A stretch of DNA of 64,000 bases from NCBI GenBank assembly GCA_944472155.2, contig OX235277.1, positions 12,720,804 to 12,784,803 on the forward strand. Reading direction: 5' to 3'. The position numbers and the translations under genes were made by a program. The notes under the pieces were generated by a model, which ran no database searches, had not been told where the DNA came from, and saw nothing but the letters and a program-made list of their open reading frames with translations. Source of the DNA: Trichobilharzia szidati. Taxonomy: Eukaryota > Platyhelminthes > Trematoda > Strigeidida > Schistosomatidae. How positions within the stretch are numbered: position 1 is the stretch's first letter; each line of letters starts with the position of its first letter. Positions 48,488 through 60,690 of the stretch are shown in pieces.

Positions 48488-48560
48488 GTCGGTGGTTTGG
48501 CCGTAGAATGCTCACCAACTGTGCATGTGGTCTCAGGGCTCGATCTCCAGTGGACACACT
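48488..48560 (+). mobile_element. tRNA-like SINE head in segment B
   Basis: GTCGGTGGTTTGGCCGTAGAA and GGGCTCGATCTCCAG are worn A and B boxes. It is the single B counterpart of the two heads at 15500 and 16404. Confidence 0.5.
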
Positions 48561-51275
48561 CTCCAACAGGAGGTGAGACCAGCGTAAGGAATGTTGGAAA
48601 CAAGGCAAGTAAATTCACCCTTTAGGACTAATAAAACAAGACCTGCTGCTAAAAAAACTTCAAAATCTCAAAATTGAATTTCAGGTCCCATCAGAAACAC
48701 TAGGAACTGATATTCTTTGTCAAATTTAGTGGCATTTGTGCATAGAACCCACTTCCAAATACAAGGATGAAAAAGTTAGTGCGCACCGACATATGGAAAC
48801 TGAAGGACTAATTAACATTAAAATGTGCTTTGTTAGCATTTTAACGGCGTTTTTGTAACTTCATTATCTGACATGTCACCTAAATTTTCTCGTAACAACT
48901 AATACGAATTTCATAAGGTTCACTTCGTGACAGTTTCTTGCAAATTCGTCTCCATATTTAAAAAGGAGAAATTCGAGTTTGAATTTTTTTATGCTCTCAT
49001 TGAATGCTTCCTGTTTATTATTGCAGGCAATGAATTTACTAACCAGTGGTCTAGCGCAACAAAGTAGCTTCCGCAGATTGATGAGAAGGCAGATCACTGC
49101 CCACCTCACCGCTGCCTTGCTCATTAGTCTGTAAATTTCATCAATGAAAATTACTGACGCCCATGAAACACTTTGTAAGAATAACTCTAGTGTATGCAAA
49201 TTCACCTCGTAGAAACTCTTACTATGAATGAGCTAGTTTCTTCGTAATATGTTCAGACAAAACAAGTCCTAATAGTAAATTCTAAATGAATCTAAATGAA
49301 TATTGTGTTGCTGAAATTTCACCTTCATCTTAGTACCATGAAATAAGTCTGAAAGCTCATTCTCCATAAGAACAGGAATTTAATAAAAGTTATTAGAGAG
49401 TGGACCCCAAATACATTATTTATACGGACTAATGAAGTATTAAAGCGTAAGCTCCACTTAATGGTTTTGTGAGATATTGGAAGAGGATTGTGTGCTGTAT
49501 GCATGCGCCTTGATAATGCTGAGAGTCGGTTGATCCACATATGTGGTCGGGTTTCAACTGATGTCCTACGAACCTCCAGATGATGCTTAGTTGGTAGTAT
49601 GTACAGCCAAGCAGGAAGTTTGAAACTGCAATGCTCAAGCTTGCAGCTCAATGTTCCATTCGGATGGTTAAGGAATGAACAAAAATTTGTGAATTAGATG
49701 AATAATGACAAGAATTTCTTCTTTCCAGACAAGAATGACGAAATAAGATCTCAATTACTTTGCGCATATTTTTTTAATTAACTTCGAATTTATGTCTGTC
49801 TTTATTCACTCTTGCATAGTTGGTAGCCAAGAAGAAGAAAGGAAAATATTTTATGATAAAAAAGAGTTTTTCAGGGATATATCCACTCCAAAACTGAGTT
49901 TCTAAACAAAATCAAACAGCCTTCTTTATATTCAAGCAAATAAACAGAATTTTTGATAAATAAAGCCCCTAAGGAATTAGTCGGATATCTAACTATCCCA
50001 TCTATCAAAATCATAATAAACTTTTTAAGAAAAAAAATAGATTACAATATCCAAATCTCCTCTATTTTGCTTTTGTTTCCCGAAATTTTGTTCCTCGATC
50101 TGATTGTCTGAGACATGAAGTTAATGTGAATTTAAGAAATCCAGTACTTCTCTGTCGGCAAACATCTATCAGAATTAACCTCAAGTGGTTATACAAACTC
50201 GGTGATTGTGCATTATCTGAAGCAGAATAATAATGGAACCAGCTGTATTCTGGAAATTATGTTTAAACACAATACTGAATTCTCAGCACAGAAATTCTTT
50301 CAGAATATTCGCTCATCGGTTAGAAACTTCAAGTGAAGTATTCATGAAATGCAAACTTACTATATGATACAACGCCGCTTCATCTAAAGCATCACTGTAA
50401 TCCTTCCTTCAGTTTGAGAGCCAATTAAAAATTTGTCTAAGTTCATGGTACAATCCAAAGATCTAATTGGAAGATTAAGAAAACAAGAACCGGAAAAGGT
50501 TGATTCTGTATGCTTAATGGAAATTCACGTAGCCACTGAGTTTAATCGAATTGCCATGAGGACATGCTGATTTAGGAAAAATTAATTCAACACAATCAGA
50601 ACATATTTAGATCACTTTATTTTAAGTGTCATGAGATAAAAATAAACATATTACATAACATGATCAGATGAGATTTGCTTAGCAGTTCAATGTAAGAACC
50701 GAAATTTTGAAAATGCTTTATGCTTGGTAATAACTAATTCATCAGGTTCTTCAGTTACATGTTCATAGTCATTAAGGGAATTGTTATTCTTAACAATAAC
50801 TGTAGAACCAGAATAAGAAGAAGCTATCGAAAATTATGTGACCTGTTCACCAGTCAGTCTTTAAGGGTTTTAATAGCCGTCTCCATTCAGTTAAAACAGT
50901 TATCTGCTGCAATTTTTCAGGCTCAAGTGAGGTTGATGCCAAATCTCACATAATCAAATGAGAGAGAAGGAGTGAAGACATCCAGTTACCAAAGTAAGAA
51001 AAGACTGGTAGCAGCCCCCTTTTCCGAACACTTAAATTGAGTTTAAGGTGTTTGATAATTATTGCTTCAGTAAACGTGAAGAGAACAGAACATCACTGAT
51101 ACATTATTAGATGATGATTAGCGTCTCCAATTCAGTAAGCCACAGAGAACTGTCAGACAAAATCTTCCTCTTATTCACTCAACCGCAAGAAGAATTCTGA
51201 TCATCTAAGTCTGATTGCTTAACAAAGACTGAGAAAAGAATTGTGGAGAATTTACAAGGTAGAGAAGCTCATCTA

Positions 51276-51800
51276 TTATTATTATTGTTCCCTTGGGTTC
51301 CTAGTGGAACATAGAGCTTCAAATGCACGTCTCCACTTGATTCTGTCTTCTACTGTACTTTTCACTTGGCGTCCATGTTATTCTAAACCGTTTCAGCTCC
51401 TTTTCACATGATCTCCTCCATGTCACTCTTGGACGTCCCACTCGCCGCTTCCCTTTCAGATTCCACTCAACGGCCTGACGCGCGATGTCACCCAGCGACC
51501 TCCTGAGCAAGTGTCTAGTCCATCTCCACTTTCTCCTGCATATTTGTTGCGTGATTGGTTCTTGCTTTGTTTGTTCCCATAGTTTCTTGGTGTTGATTCT
51601 TTCCGGCCATCTGATCTTCAGTATAGAACGAAGACAGTTGTTGATAAAGGTCTGCAACCTGTTGAAAATATTCTTGGTGACCCGCCAAGTTTCTGATCCG
51701 TAAAGAAAAATTGACTTCACGTTTGTATTGAAAATCCGAATTTTGTTGTTGATGGTGAGTGACGAAGATTTCCAGATCGGTTTCAGGGAGTGATTATTTG
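51276..51800 (-). mobile_element. RTE retrotransposon 3' fragment, only in segment B
   Basis: The minus-strand element has a 3' tail made of the ATT repeats at 51276. The end sequence GAAGCTCTATGTTCCACTAGG resembles SR2's 3' end. Segment A's site near 19030 (CTCATCTATTTACAG) is uninterrupted. Most of the element is missing, as expected from 5' truncation during insertion. Confidence 0.8.
51319..51720 (-). pseudogene. RTE C-terminal domain fragment
   Basis: A 133-codon minus frame reads SIFLYGSETWRVTKNIFNRL, FINNCLRSILKIRWPERI, RRKWRWTRHLLRRSLGDIA and GKRRVGRPRVTWRRSCEKEL. It is collinear with the C-terminal part of the SR2 copy at 36125-36550, and it is open where that copy is frameshifted. 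No RT or endonuclease is present, so it cannot act alone. Confidence 0.85.
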
Positions 51801-53059
51801 TGTTGCTTTGTCAACCGTCATACGATTTTGACTTCAACAGCACATCGCCTCATATTTCTACTTGTCAGCGATTCGAACGCATTCATAAGTGACAGCATGA
51901 ATAAGTTAAATCACTAAACACAGTCTATCATGGAAACAGATTCCAATCGTCGATTATTAGAAGTTATGTCCTTAAAACGACTCAAAATATTTGAACTAGT
52001 ATTTTGAACTCACGACTGTTGTTTGACCTTTAAAAGAGTTCTGACCAATATTGATTTAGTTTCTACCCTTTATGCACTAACTCTTATGTAAATATATATA
52101 TATTTATATATTTTCTTAAGTATTTCTGTGATCATTATACTCGAAAAGTGATATGTTCCCCTCGGAACACAAGGCAAAACTCGCAGTAATGAACGTTGTT
52201 CAATATACATATTTTGTGTGTTTACATGTAGGTTACACCACATAGATGATTTACCACTCCATCAAATCAAGTTAATTTCTCCTATGTATAGGAAAAAAAT
52301 TTATTCATTTGCATTCGCAGCTAAGGAAGCCATTCAATTTCACAACTTCACTTCACATATTGACTTTGTACCAATTTAATGGGTGATATTTACCAATTCA
52401 AACCAAATGGTAGATTTAAGACGATCCTGGCGACGTCCCACCACCCTAACAAATAAAGAGTGAGCTTCCATTCTCATAAGACATTACAAAAAACCTTTAA
52501 AAAAATATATTTTGATGATGTCTGGAATCCACCAGATGTATGCATCGACGAGACACACTACTCATCAAATGGTTATTTTTTGCTACTTGAATCTACATAT
52601 TTGTGCAGACAAATGGAGTCGAACAATTCATTGAATGACTAGACGTTCCATTGTCAGAAATTCATCAACCATAAAATTAATTACTATAATTATTTTGAAT
52701 TAATAATTTATTACACGAGCGAAGTGAACAACCTTCATTTTAATGTTTTGTGATGCATTTATTAATAATATGACAGAAGTCAGTTAGTCAGTAGAATAAT
52801 CACTTGAAGGAGTTTTTTCACAAAATTATGAAATTTTATCGCTTTACAAGTTTCCGTTATTTTTTCCTCAAATTTCACAATTAACTATTTGAATTTATGT
52901 TGCCTATTAGTTTCAGATCACCATTATCATTAATTTCTTCTGTTACGATATAAGAATGCAGGGATTCAGTTGCATAACTTTACTTGGCTCTCTTTAAGCA
53001 TTCTCAAATAGATTCACGAATATCAGCAAGTTTCATCCCCACTTCTTCATGTTATCGAT

Positions 53060-53345
53060 GCATGTCTATCTCGCCACTGTAAATAAGGCTTGCTTTCGAC
53101 GGCCTGGTTGTGATGACAGTTTCTCTAGCGTAATCTTAATCCACCTCCATCTTCTTTTGCATGTCTGTTGAGTAACAGTTTCCTACCTGTTTTTGTGAGT
53201 TCCATGTTTCTTACCCTTCTCGATCTCAACTTCAGTGTCAAGACAGCGAAGGAGGGAGTTTTTGATGCAAATATACAGTAGTCTGGAAGTAGTTCTGATG
53301 ACGTGAGTACCAAGCCTGTGAACCGTTTAGAATAACTCTCTTTGC
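53060..53345 (-). pseudogene. RTE C-terminal remnant (segment B copy)
   Basis: Counterpart of 22105-22428. It carries the same GGTTGTGATGACAGTTTCTC and TCTCAACTTCAGTGTCAAGAC stretches, with more frame breaks. It predates the large duplication. Confidence 0.6.
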
Positions 53346-53580
53346 ATTGATGTCAAATTTTACGTTACAGTCACAAATGTATGACGACAACTTATATTCA
53401 TTAAGTTTGCAAAAGTATTAACAGTCAGTTGACCTTCGAACAAGTTCATTTCGTTTTATTTGCTACTTGACTATATTTTCTAAAAGTGACTGTGTGGAAT
53501 GAGCTGTAGTTAACATGGGAAAACGTTCACAAATATCTTGCTTTTATTTTCTAAATCCGCAGTGATTATTTTCCGTTAAT

Positions 53581-53874
53581 TTATTTAAGCCAAATCTCAC
53601 TTGGAGCTGAAATTATTCCAGGAAATTCACAAATCTGCATGTTGATTTCAGAGTACTCAACATCTGCCCTGTTTTCATGATTACTCCTCTTTACTCTCAC
53701 ACTGCTGTCGTTTAAAATGCTGTTACTCAATAAAAGAACTGGACGATTTTCGTTGGATTCCTGCCATCCACTGAGGCTTTTTTGTTGTTGCTTGTGGTTA
53801 TCTTCATAACCTTCGTCTTCCCTATACTTGCCTGAAACACTACCTCCACTACCGACCTGTTTATGTTTGCTCAT
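53581..53874 (-). CDS. Hypothetical small ORF beginning MSKHKQVGSGG, repeat-associated
   Basis: A 97-codon open minus-strand frame. The N-terminal part (MSKHKQVGSGGSVSGKYRED, then EGYEDNHKQQQ) is hydrophilic, Gly/Ser- and charge-rich. There is no signal peptide or membrane segment. It aligns with 19566-19793 and with the broken copy at 22700-22960. An RTE remnant lies about 240 bases further along the same strand, so it might be part of a compound retroelement. I do not recognise the family. Confidence 0.35.
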   Translation of the reverse strand: MSKHKQVGSGGSVSGKYREDEGYEDNHKQQQKSLSGWQESNENRPVLLLSNSILNDSSVRVKRSNHENRADVEYSEINMQICEFPGIISAPSEIWLK

Positions 53875-56582
53875 TCATTTTCAGGTTTGTGAGACATAAG
53901 AATCATATCATCTGTGGTCATTCTGTCAGCTCAATGTATGAATTACTTCTCTCTCCTCACTGCCCGCTAGATGTTTATATCATCTCCAAACGAAAGACAT
54001 TTAGACAGTTAGTGAATATTCTTATTCTTCAGCATACATCAGCTATCTAATCTATTACTTCCGAATACTAAATCTTTATATACAAGCTAATTGCGTCGTC
54101 TCTAATTAAAAATAGGAACTTCCCGATACACGCTAAAATAATGTTGCCAGTGAAGATACTTCCTAAAGCAAATCAATTTATAATTCTTTCCAATGATTAC
54201 TACCCATGTCCTCAAACATTTTTTTCTTTGACTCATAACACTGAAAAACTATAAACGTAAAAAACAAATCATGTCACAGTCTGAAAAACCTACATAGATA
54301 TCCGTGATCTTATCACATGTCGTTCGATTTCATGAAATTTCTTTCTTACATGCCAAAAACATTCAAACCACAATACGAGATCTGTTTGTCACCCTAGGCT
54401 GAGCCAAAAGTGACCAAAACAAGTTACGTATGGATATAAATATGCGAAGATTATTCAAGTCAACTGTTCTGATTTGATGATTATACCACTGAATGACGCA
54501 GGTTGAGCTGATTCCTGCGGTGGATTAAGGATCACTCAGAAAAAAGGTAAATGTTGCAAACAGCTTATATTACACTAAGAAATTCAGTTTCATTTCATCA
54601 TCAACGATATGATCCGTTTAGGTTACTTTGTGGACTACAAATGGGATCACTTGGCATGCTTGTTTGCATTTTGAGATTCTAAATATTAGTCTTAGTGTTT
54701 GGAATCAGTGTATTGACCTTTAATGAATGGGCTATTCTATGACCTGAATTCCTTTTAGTCTTAACGACGAACAGTGAAATTACATCAGTTTTTCCGAACT
54801 CTAAGGAAACAGTTGGGGAAAATATTATACAAATACGATTTGTATGGAAGAGTCTTCTTCCTCTGGTACACAACATAAAGTCCATTCCGAGATTTCAATC
54901 GTTCAAAAATTACACTATTTTATCCTACTGACTGAGCGCTGAATATTCCGAAACTTGGATGAAACGGCTATCCAATACTCCATGGTTTGTATTGATTCCG
55001 AAACTGATTTCATGTCATGACCGAACTGAAAACTAATCAGAATCCTGAAAATCAACATCGGACATGTATTTATTGTTCTTAAAATATAGCAATACGAATA
55101 CAACGCCTCAAAAAGTTCAGGAACGTCTTAAAAAGTTTGTTCCGCAGTTTATAAAGGCTAATGTAAAGGAAGCAATAAGCGCATGAATGCTGAAGAAGGA
55201 TGTCATTGACCATCTTCATAAGCATTATGGTTTTATAACATCGCCCATGTTCTCTTCTCACAGTAGATTTCACATGTCTAAGTCTATCAGCCCATGAATA
55301 TATACGTTATATTAGGTTACATGTTTTCCAAATTCCAGTTCAGGTATAATGCTTGAAGACCTAATAAAGATTGCTGAGTCCAAACATGGTTTTTAATGTA
55401 ACCGGCTGGAATACTGTGTTTATTTACCAAAGATATCATGCAGGAAAAAGCGTACCAGCGGAATTTGAAAACTAAACGCTTATTGTCATTATGATCAAGC
55501 TTATTCTACATCACACGCCTGAACTGAATCTTTATCTATAAATGTTAGTAGACATTGTATAACATCGTTAACAGTTGCAGTTATGAAACTGGTACCTATG
55601 AGTAGTTAGAGTAACTCTGTAACAACAGACATTCAAATTCCTCTGAAAAATGAACCATACAGTTTTTGATGCAATAAAGTTAAGTATGAGGACGCAAGAC
55701 TCTATGTGAGAATGGATTGTTTAGTACTCACCAAGAAATTGACTTCCTTTCCAATGTACTCAGTCCCTAGGACATCTAACGTTATCATTACCAAATTCAA
55801 TAATTTTGTATCGCAGTATATTCATATCTACAGTGTTTCACAGTGGTGCAAAGTCAGTCATAAGTAGTGTGCAGACAATTTTAAAGTAAAACACACGTGA
55901 CATGCGATCTCTTTGGCTGTTTTTTTCTGGTTTAAATTAACTACTTTGTTGACATATTTAATTGTAAGACGCTAATGTCAATCTTCTTTTCTTTGCATAT
56001 ATTTATTTCTGTGTCAAGTAAGAATAATAATAAAACAGCTTAACTTTTATGCTTTAGAACAACTTTTTTAAATCCGAAGGTTTGATTAATTTGCATCTCT
56101 TGTAACTTTTTTATCCTCTAGATGTCAGCTTTCATTGGTTTCGTCTTCTCATTGCAAACGGAAAGTTTTTCTAAATCACAAAAAGTGGAAATATCAAATG
56201 AGGGTATATACTGTATGGTCTAAGCTTTTGAAAGAAAAAATCTCTGTGTAATATCACGACAACTTCTGATTTATCACCGTCAATCAACTGATGAATCCGT
56301 CATTCATTCATTCACTAATTAATTAAAGTAATCAGTCACAGAAAGGCTAATTTGATTTGATAGTTAAGCTGCTGAGAAGTCTACTAAAGCTCAACATGAA
56401 AATGACAGAACTCTTCTCTCTCCAGAGTTGTAATCACGTTTAACTTGAAATCGGGTCTAAGCTACCACTACTAATACTCACTGGTATTATAACCTTAGGA
56501 TAGCAAATAACTTTTAGAATTCTGACTGATTCAATGATTCAATGTTTCTCTCCATTTAAAACCCACTAACTTTGTCAATAAT

Positions 56583-56690
56583 TTTTATTTTTTTTATTTT
56601 GATTTACAGCTTGATTCCACACCGTATTTTCAGTACAAGTGTGGAATTTTCAGCATGGATATCGGTGACAAGAAATGGTAAATGAGTATT
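56583..56690 (-). mobile_element. LINE 3' tail at the right boundary of segment B
   Basis: TTGATTCCACACCGTATTTTC, then AGTGTGGAATTTTCAGCATGG, match the minus-strand tail of the LINE at 24346 (TTTATTCCAAACAGTATT, TATGGAATTTTCAGCGTT), preceded by a T/A-rich run. It starts where homology with segment A ends. Confidence 0.6.
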
Positions 56691-59600
56691 TAATGAAATC
56701 GTTGAGCTGAATATTCATCTTCCAGTCAACACCGCGTGTCACATTCACTCTGATTCTAATTGTTTTAAATATTCAGTTGCGTCTTTCGGCAGCGAAATTA
56801 AATCACGTAAATTTTAAATTAGTTTTCCAGCTGACGGCATAAATCTCTTAAAGATGAACTAAAACTATCGAAAGGCATCAGTGTATGATTCAGACCAAAC
56901 TGCATTACATTGCGTTATGTTCTACGAGTTAAGCTTATTTGTGAAGATCCCAGATGAAGAGAAATCGTATGCAATAGATTACTATGGGAATTCAGGGTAT
57001 ACTCCGTAAACATTTTGGTCAAGAATGTTCCCATGTTGTTATTGTTATCACTGTATGTGAAGAATTCCACTGAAGACTTCTATCGAAATTTGATGAACTC
57101 AATAAATCCTGCTTCACTAAAAACATTTGTTGCTTGTTTCGAATTCGTGACGTGAGATAAAAGTTTCAGATTTTTGAAGAAACATGTGTGGAGAGGTAAA
57201 AATTGATTTTTTATGTCTGTTTTTAGATTTTTAGAAACTACATTTCATCCTACGTGAATATTGTGTTTACATCCTGTTTGAAATAAAGATTTTTTGCTTT
57301 CCTCATCTGTGCAGTTTTTGGTTATTACAATTCTTACATGGAAATTATAAAGATATACACATGCTTTCACCCTTGTCACCATTGTTATTATTGGTCGCAT
57401 TTTCAAGAAGTTTACTGGAAATTCACATCTTCCCTACAAGGAAGAAGTGAAGACGAGAATGGCAAATCTGCAGTTAAGAAGAATCATTGTAGCATACGAC
57501 TCGCCGAGTAAATTTGCGTTCAGCTGTCTGCGTACTCTGATAATTTAATATTCCTAATAAATGACATAAACAGGTAGAGTATCATTTTTCACTGCCAGTG
57601 ACATACTAAGGTCCGCAACACAGATTTCTTTTTAGTTGGAACGTACCTTGAAATCACTATGCTGTTTGATCGCACTCTCTCTCTCAAGATATGGCAGGCA
57701 GTTCTCAGTTCAGCCTCTGTTTCTCAGTCTAGATGACAATAAATTTTAATCGATAAATGTATGCGACATTTTTAGACACAATTTTTGTAACCACCCATGA
57801 CTACACATTCCACGCAAATAGACTTCGTTCGACCATCGCAGACCATGTGGCTTCATATATGATAATAAAAATGCCATTTAACGAATGTACTTCAAATAAA
57901 AGCATTCAATTAGATGTTTATTTACAAGTACTGTTGAAACCTGTGTTTTTTGCCTTCACCATGCTACTCAACAACAGAGAAGTGTCTTTATCTCTTTGAG
58001 TTCCGAGGAGAATGTAGGGCTTCAAGACTGAAGCTATGAAATTTCAGTAACATTGATTTTGTTTCTATAGGTCAGGGTTTCTAACTCCAAGACCGATTTC
58101 TATGAGTTTGCTATTCGCTTTTCAATCAGGAGAGACTTATGTGTGCATCACCAGGGAATCCAATCCGGTTAACCTGCTTTGCTCGAGAGCATTCTTCCAG
58201 TGAACCATAGACGCACTGACTAAAGAAATGCAGATCTCATCGAAAATGTTCCAAAGTGAAATCCATGCTGATGATGTCGTCTAGAAGGACACTGAAGGCC
58301 TCTCTGTCACTTCATCTTGCTTAAAGAACAATCCACATCCTATTTCCAACATGCGTGATTCGGCGATCAATAACTCGAGCTCTGTCTTCCAGCTAGTCAT
58401 TTCAAGACTGTACCTGAATAGTTTGCAGATTCAAGAGACAAACTAAAAGTACCTCAAGATAAATGTGAGATGAAAAAGGGTAAAGTTTGTTTCTCTTCCA
58501 CTCTGAGATAAATTAAGTTGCACAACTAAATCTTTTTATTTTTCTCCAAGAATTTGCAAATTGAAAGGGGTCAATATGTCAAATTCAATTCACCTGATTC
58601 TTCTTTCTTTCGTTATCTTTTTCTAGTTGATAGATAACATAAATTTAAGTTGAAAGATGAGTGACAATGAAATCAGTTTTACGTTCACGAAACTTTAACA
58701 ATTCTATCATAATGAGTTATTTTTGACAAATTTTTATATAATTATGTCAACATTTTGCTTAAGAGTCTTTCAGATTGAATGATAAGCAAACATGCAGTAT
58801 AAAATTGTATGTTCATGCGTCAGTAAACGGGTTATTTTTGTTCTCAGCTATCATGTAGTGACATAAGTAATAATTATAACAGTAATAATGATAATAACAG
58901 GTATTAAGTAACAGGCATTTCAACTTTGACACTTCTTATCGCCACTTGTTTGTCATTATGAGGAGAAATTTGACATGTTCATTTAAAGCGAACTGGAAAT
59001 TGGTAAATTAACTCATTCGCCATTTATCCGTCTATAATAAATGAGGTGAAAAATTCAACGCTTTTTTTCAGGTCACTAGAATGTGTGATCTGCCGGATAT
59101 CATAAAAGTGGCAATGAAGAAAAGAAGCGTTGAAAAACACGATTGTATTTGAGAATATTCGCTTTAATGTATTACTAGCTCGCTCCAACAGCTAGTCAGA
59201 AATCAGATGGTTTCAATTGATTCTGGTCATTCAGCTAATTTACACCAAGTACATGATTTATGTACTCGGCAAAACCTGGTGAAGTGGTCATTTGAGAATT
59301 AGATGACTTCGGTCATTGATAGCTGATCGGCTACAATCAGTAGTAAACAAACTGATGTACTTTGCAATAGTGTTATGTGGATACGCATAACTGAACCTTT
59401 CTTGGTTTAGTTGACGGAATATGAGCGTAAAATGATTTATTCCTGCACTTGTGGGCATGTTCTGCATTCAGGTCATTCAGTCACACGTGATTTATCCTTT
59501 AAAGTTATTTGCAGGACTGAATTAAGTTACTCCAATAGTTTGCCTTTTCTCCACTAATCTATGCATGAACTAAATCTGCAGCAGTGTATTCAGAAAGCTT

Positions 59601-60279
59601 TTGTTACACGTTTTTCTTTGCCTTAGTCACAGTCATGTTCTGCTTTGTTTTTACACTATTTTTTTCTCCAATTTGCATTCACTCCAGTTCACTTTCTTAT
59701 CACCTTCTTAACTGTTATCCTCATCGTCAGAATTTTAATATTTTCACAACACCTGACCTGCTTTACAACTTTTAATATAAATTCACGTATTTGATAAGCG
59801 CATTAGATATTTGATAATTTATCCACTTTAACTCCACCAACCAACCCCCGATATAATAAAAATGATGTTAGTTATCTCTACTATCACATGTGTATTCTGG
59901 TAAAATTATTTTGAATGCTGCTTGAAACCTTTTACCGTAATGTAAACACAACTCTACAGCTTTAAAAAGAAGCTGTTGGATGAGGAAATATTTCCATGTG
60001 GATAATCACAGGTACATGGTTAACCTTCGTCTCTGTGATAGTTTAATCCGTTTTGGTCAAATGAAGTACTTTCATGTGATTTATATCCTCCCAAATTCTC
60101 TATGGAAAACTGTTTTTATTTATACAGGAGGTTTTTCGCTTATTAATAATTCAGTTTCGATCCAGTCAACCATCACATGGTGTGACCAACAAATATGTTT
60201 CCGTTCATTTAAGTGAATTCCAGCAAATGAAATCACACCAGAAGTAAATGTAGTAGATTTTGTTGTTTGACTTTTTTGT
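56691..60279. other. Spacer, no supported gene
   Basis: AT-rich. It includes a SINE/RTE tail fragment near 58000 (listed separately) and a TAATAA-rich patch at 58866-58900. The short frames at 57757-57999, 59584-59775 and 59980-60216 have no recognisable motif. Confidence 0.45.
57985..58110 (-). mobile_element. SINE/RTE 3' tail fragment
   Basis: TTCCGAGGAGAATGTAGGGC, TTCAAGACTGAAGCTATGAAA and the following 60 bases align with the tail part of the SINE at 10868-11099 (TAGGGGAACATAGGGCTTCAA). The tRNA-like head could not be confirmed beyond 58110. Confidence 0.45.
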
Positions 60280-60690
60280 GGGTTTCTAATGGAATATAGG
60301 TCATCAGCACCACAACTGCATTTCATCTTCCCCCTCTCTACTCACCTGCACCTTATTCTCTTATTAACTGTAGGCTTCCAGTTCCTCCTCAGACAATATC
60401 TTCTGTAACATCTTTGCACCAACTGGTTGTTGTGATGTACTGAAGGGCCTGCATGGAACATGATGTCGTTCAACGATTTTCTCAGTGTATCTCCAATCCC
60501 TCTCCACCTCCTTGTGTGTATTTTTAGGCAACTGGGATCTTGGCTGATGTTTTGCTAATGCTGCTTGACGCTCATACTTTCTAACAGGCCATCTGAGCAT
60601 TCAGTATGAAATCGGAGTAGAGAGCTATTGATAAATGTCTGTAGCAGTGTCTGAACCAACAATGTATGGACCCAAATGTGGTATTTCTGT
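60280..60690 (-). pseudogene. RTE C-terminal remnant
   Basis: On the minus strand a LRWPVRKYERQAALAKHQPR region, then ERDWRYTEKIVERHHVPCRP, is a worn version of the RTE C-terminal domain (compare ILKIRWPE and KWRWTGHTLRKP in SR2). The 3' end resembles the family tail (GTTTCTAATGGAATATAGG on the plus strand). There is no RT part. Confidence 0.65.

Larger units (their letters stand above)
41557..56582 (+). repeat. Segment B of the large direct duplication
   Basis: This is the partner of 8517-27465 in the same orientation, with an offset of about 33.0 kb at the left end falling to about 29.1 kb at the right. It lacks A's LINE, one SINE, one 0.9 kb tandem unit and a 1.95 kb block. It has its own SINE (42775-42925) and RTE fragment (51276-51800). 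The right boundary coincides with a LINE tail at 56583. No convincing host gene was found. Confidence 0.9.
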
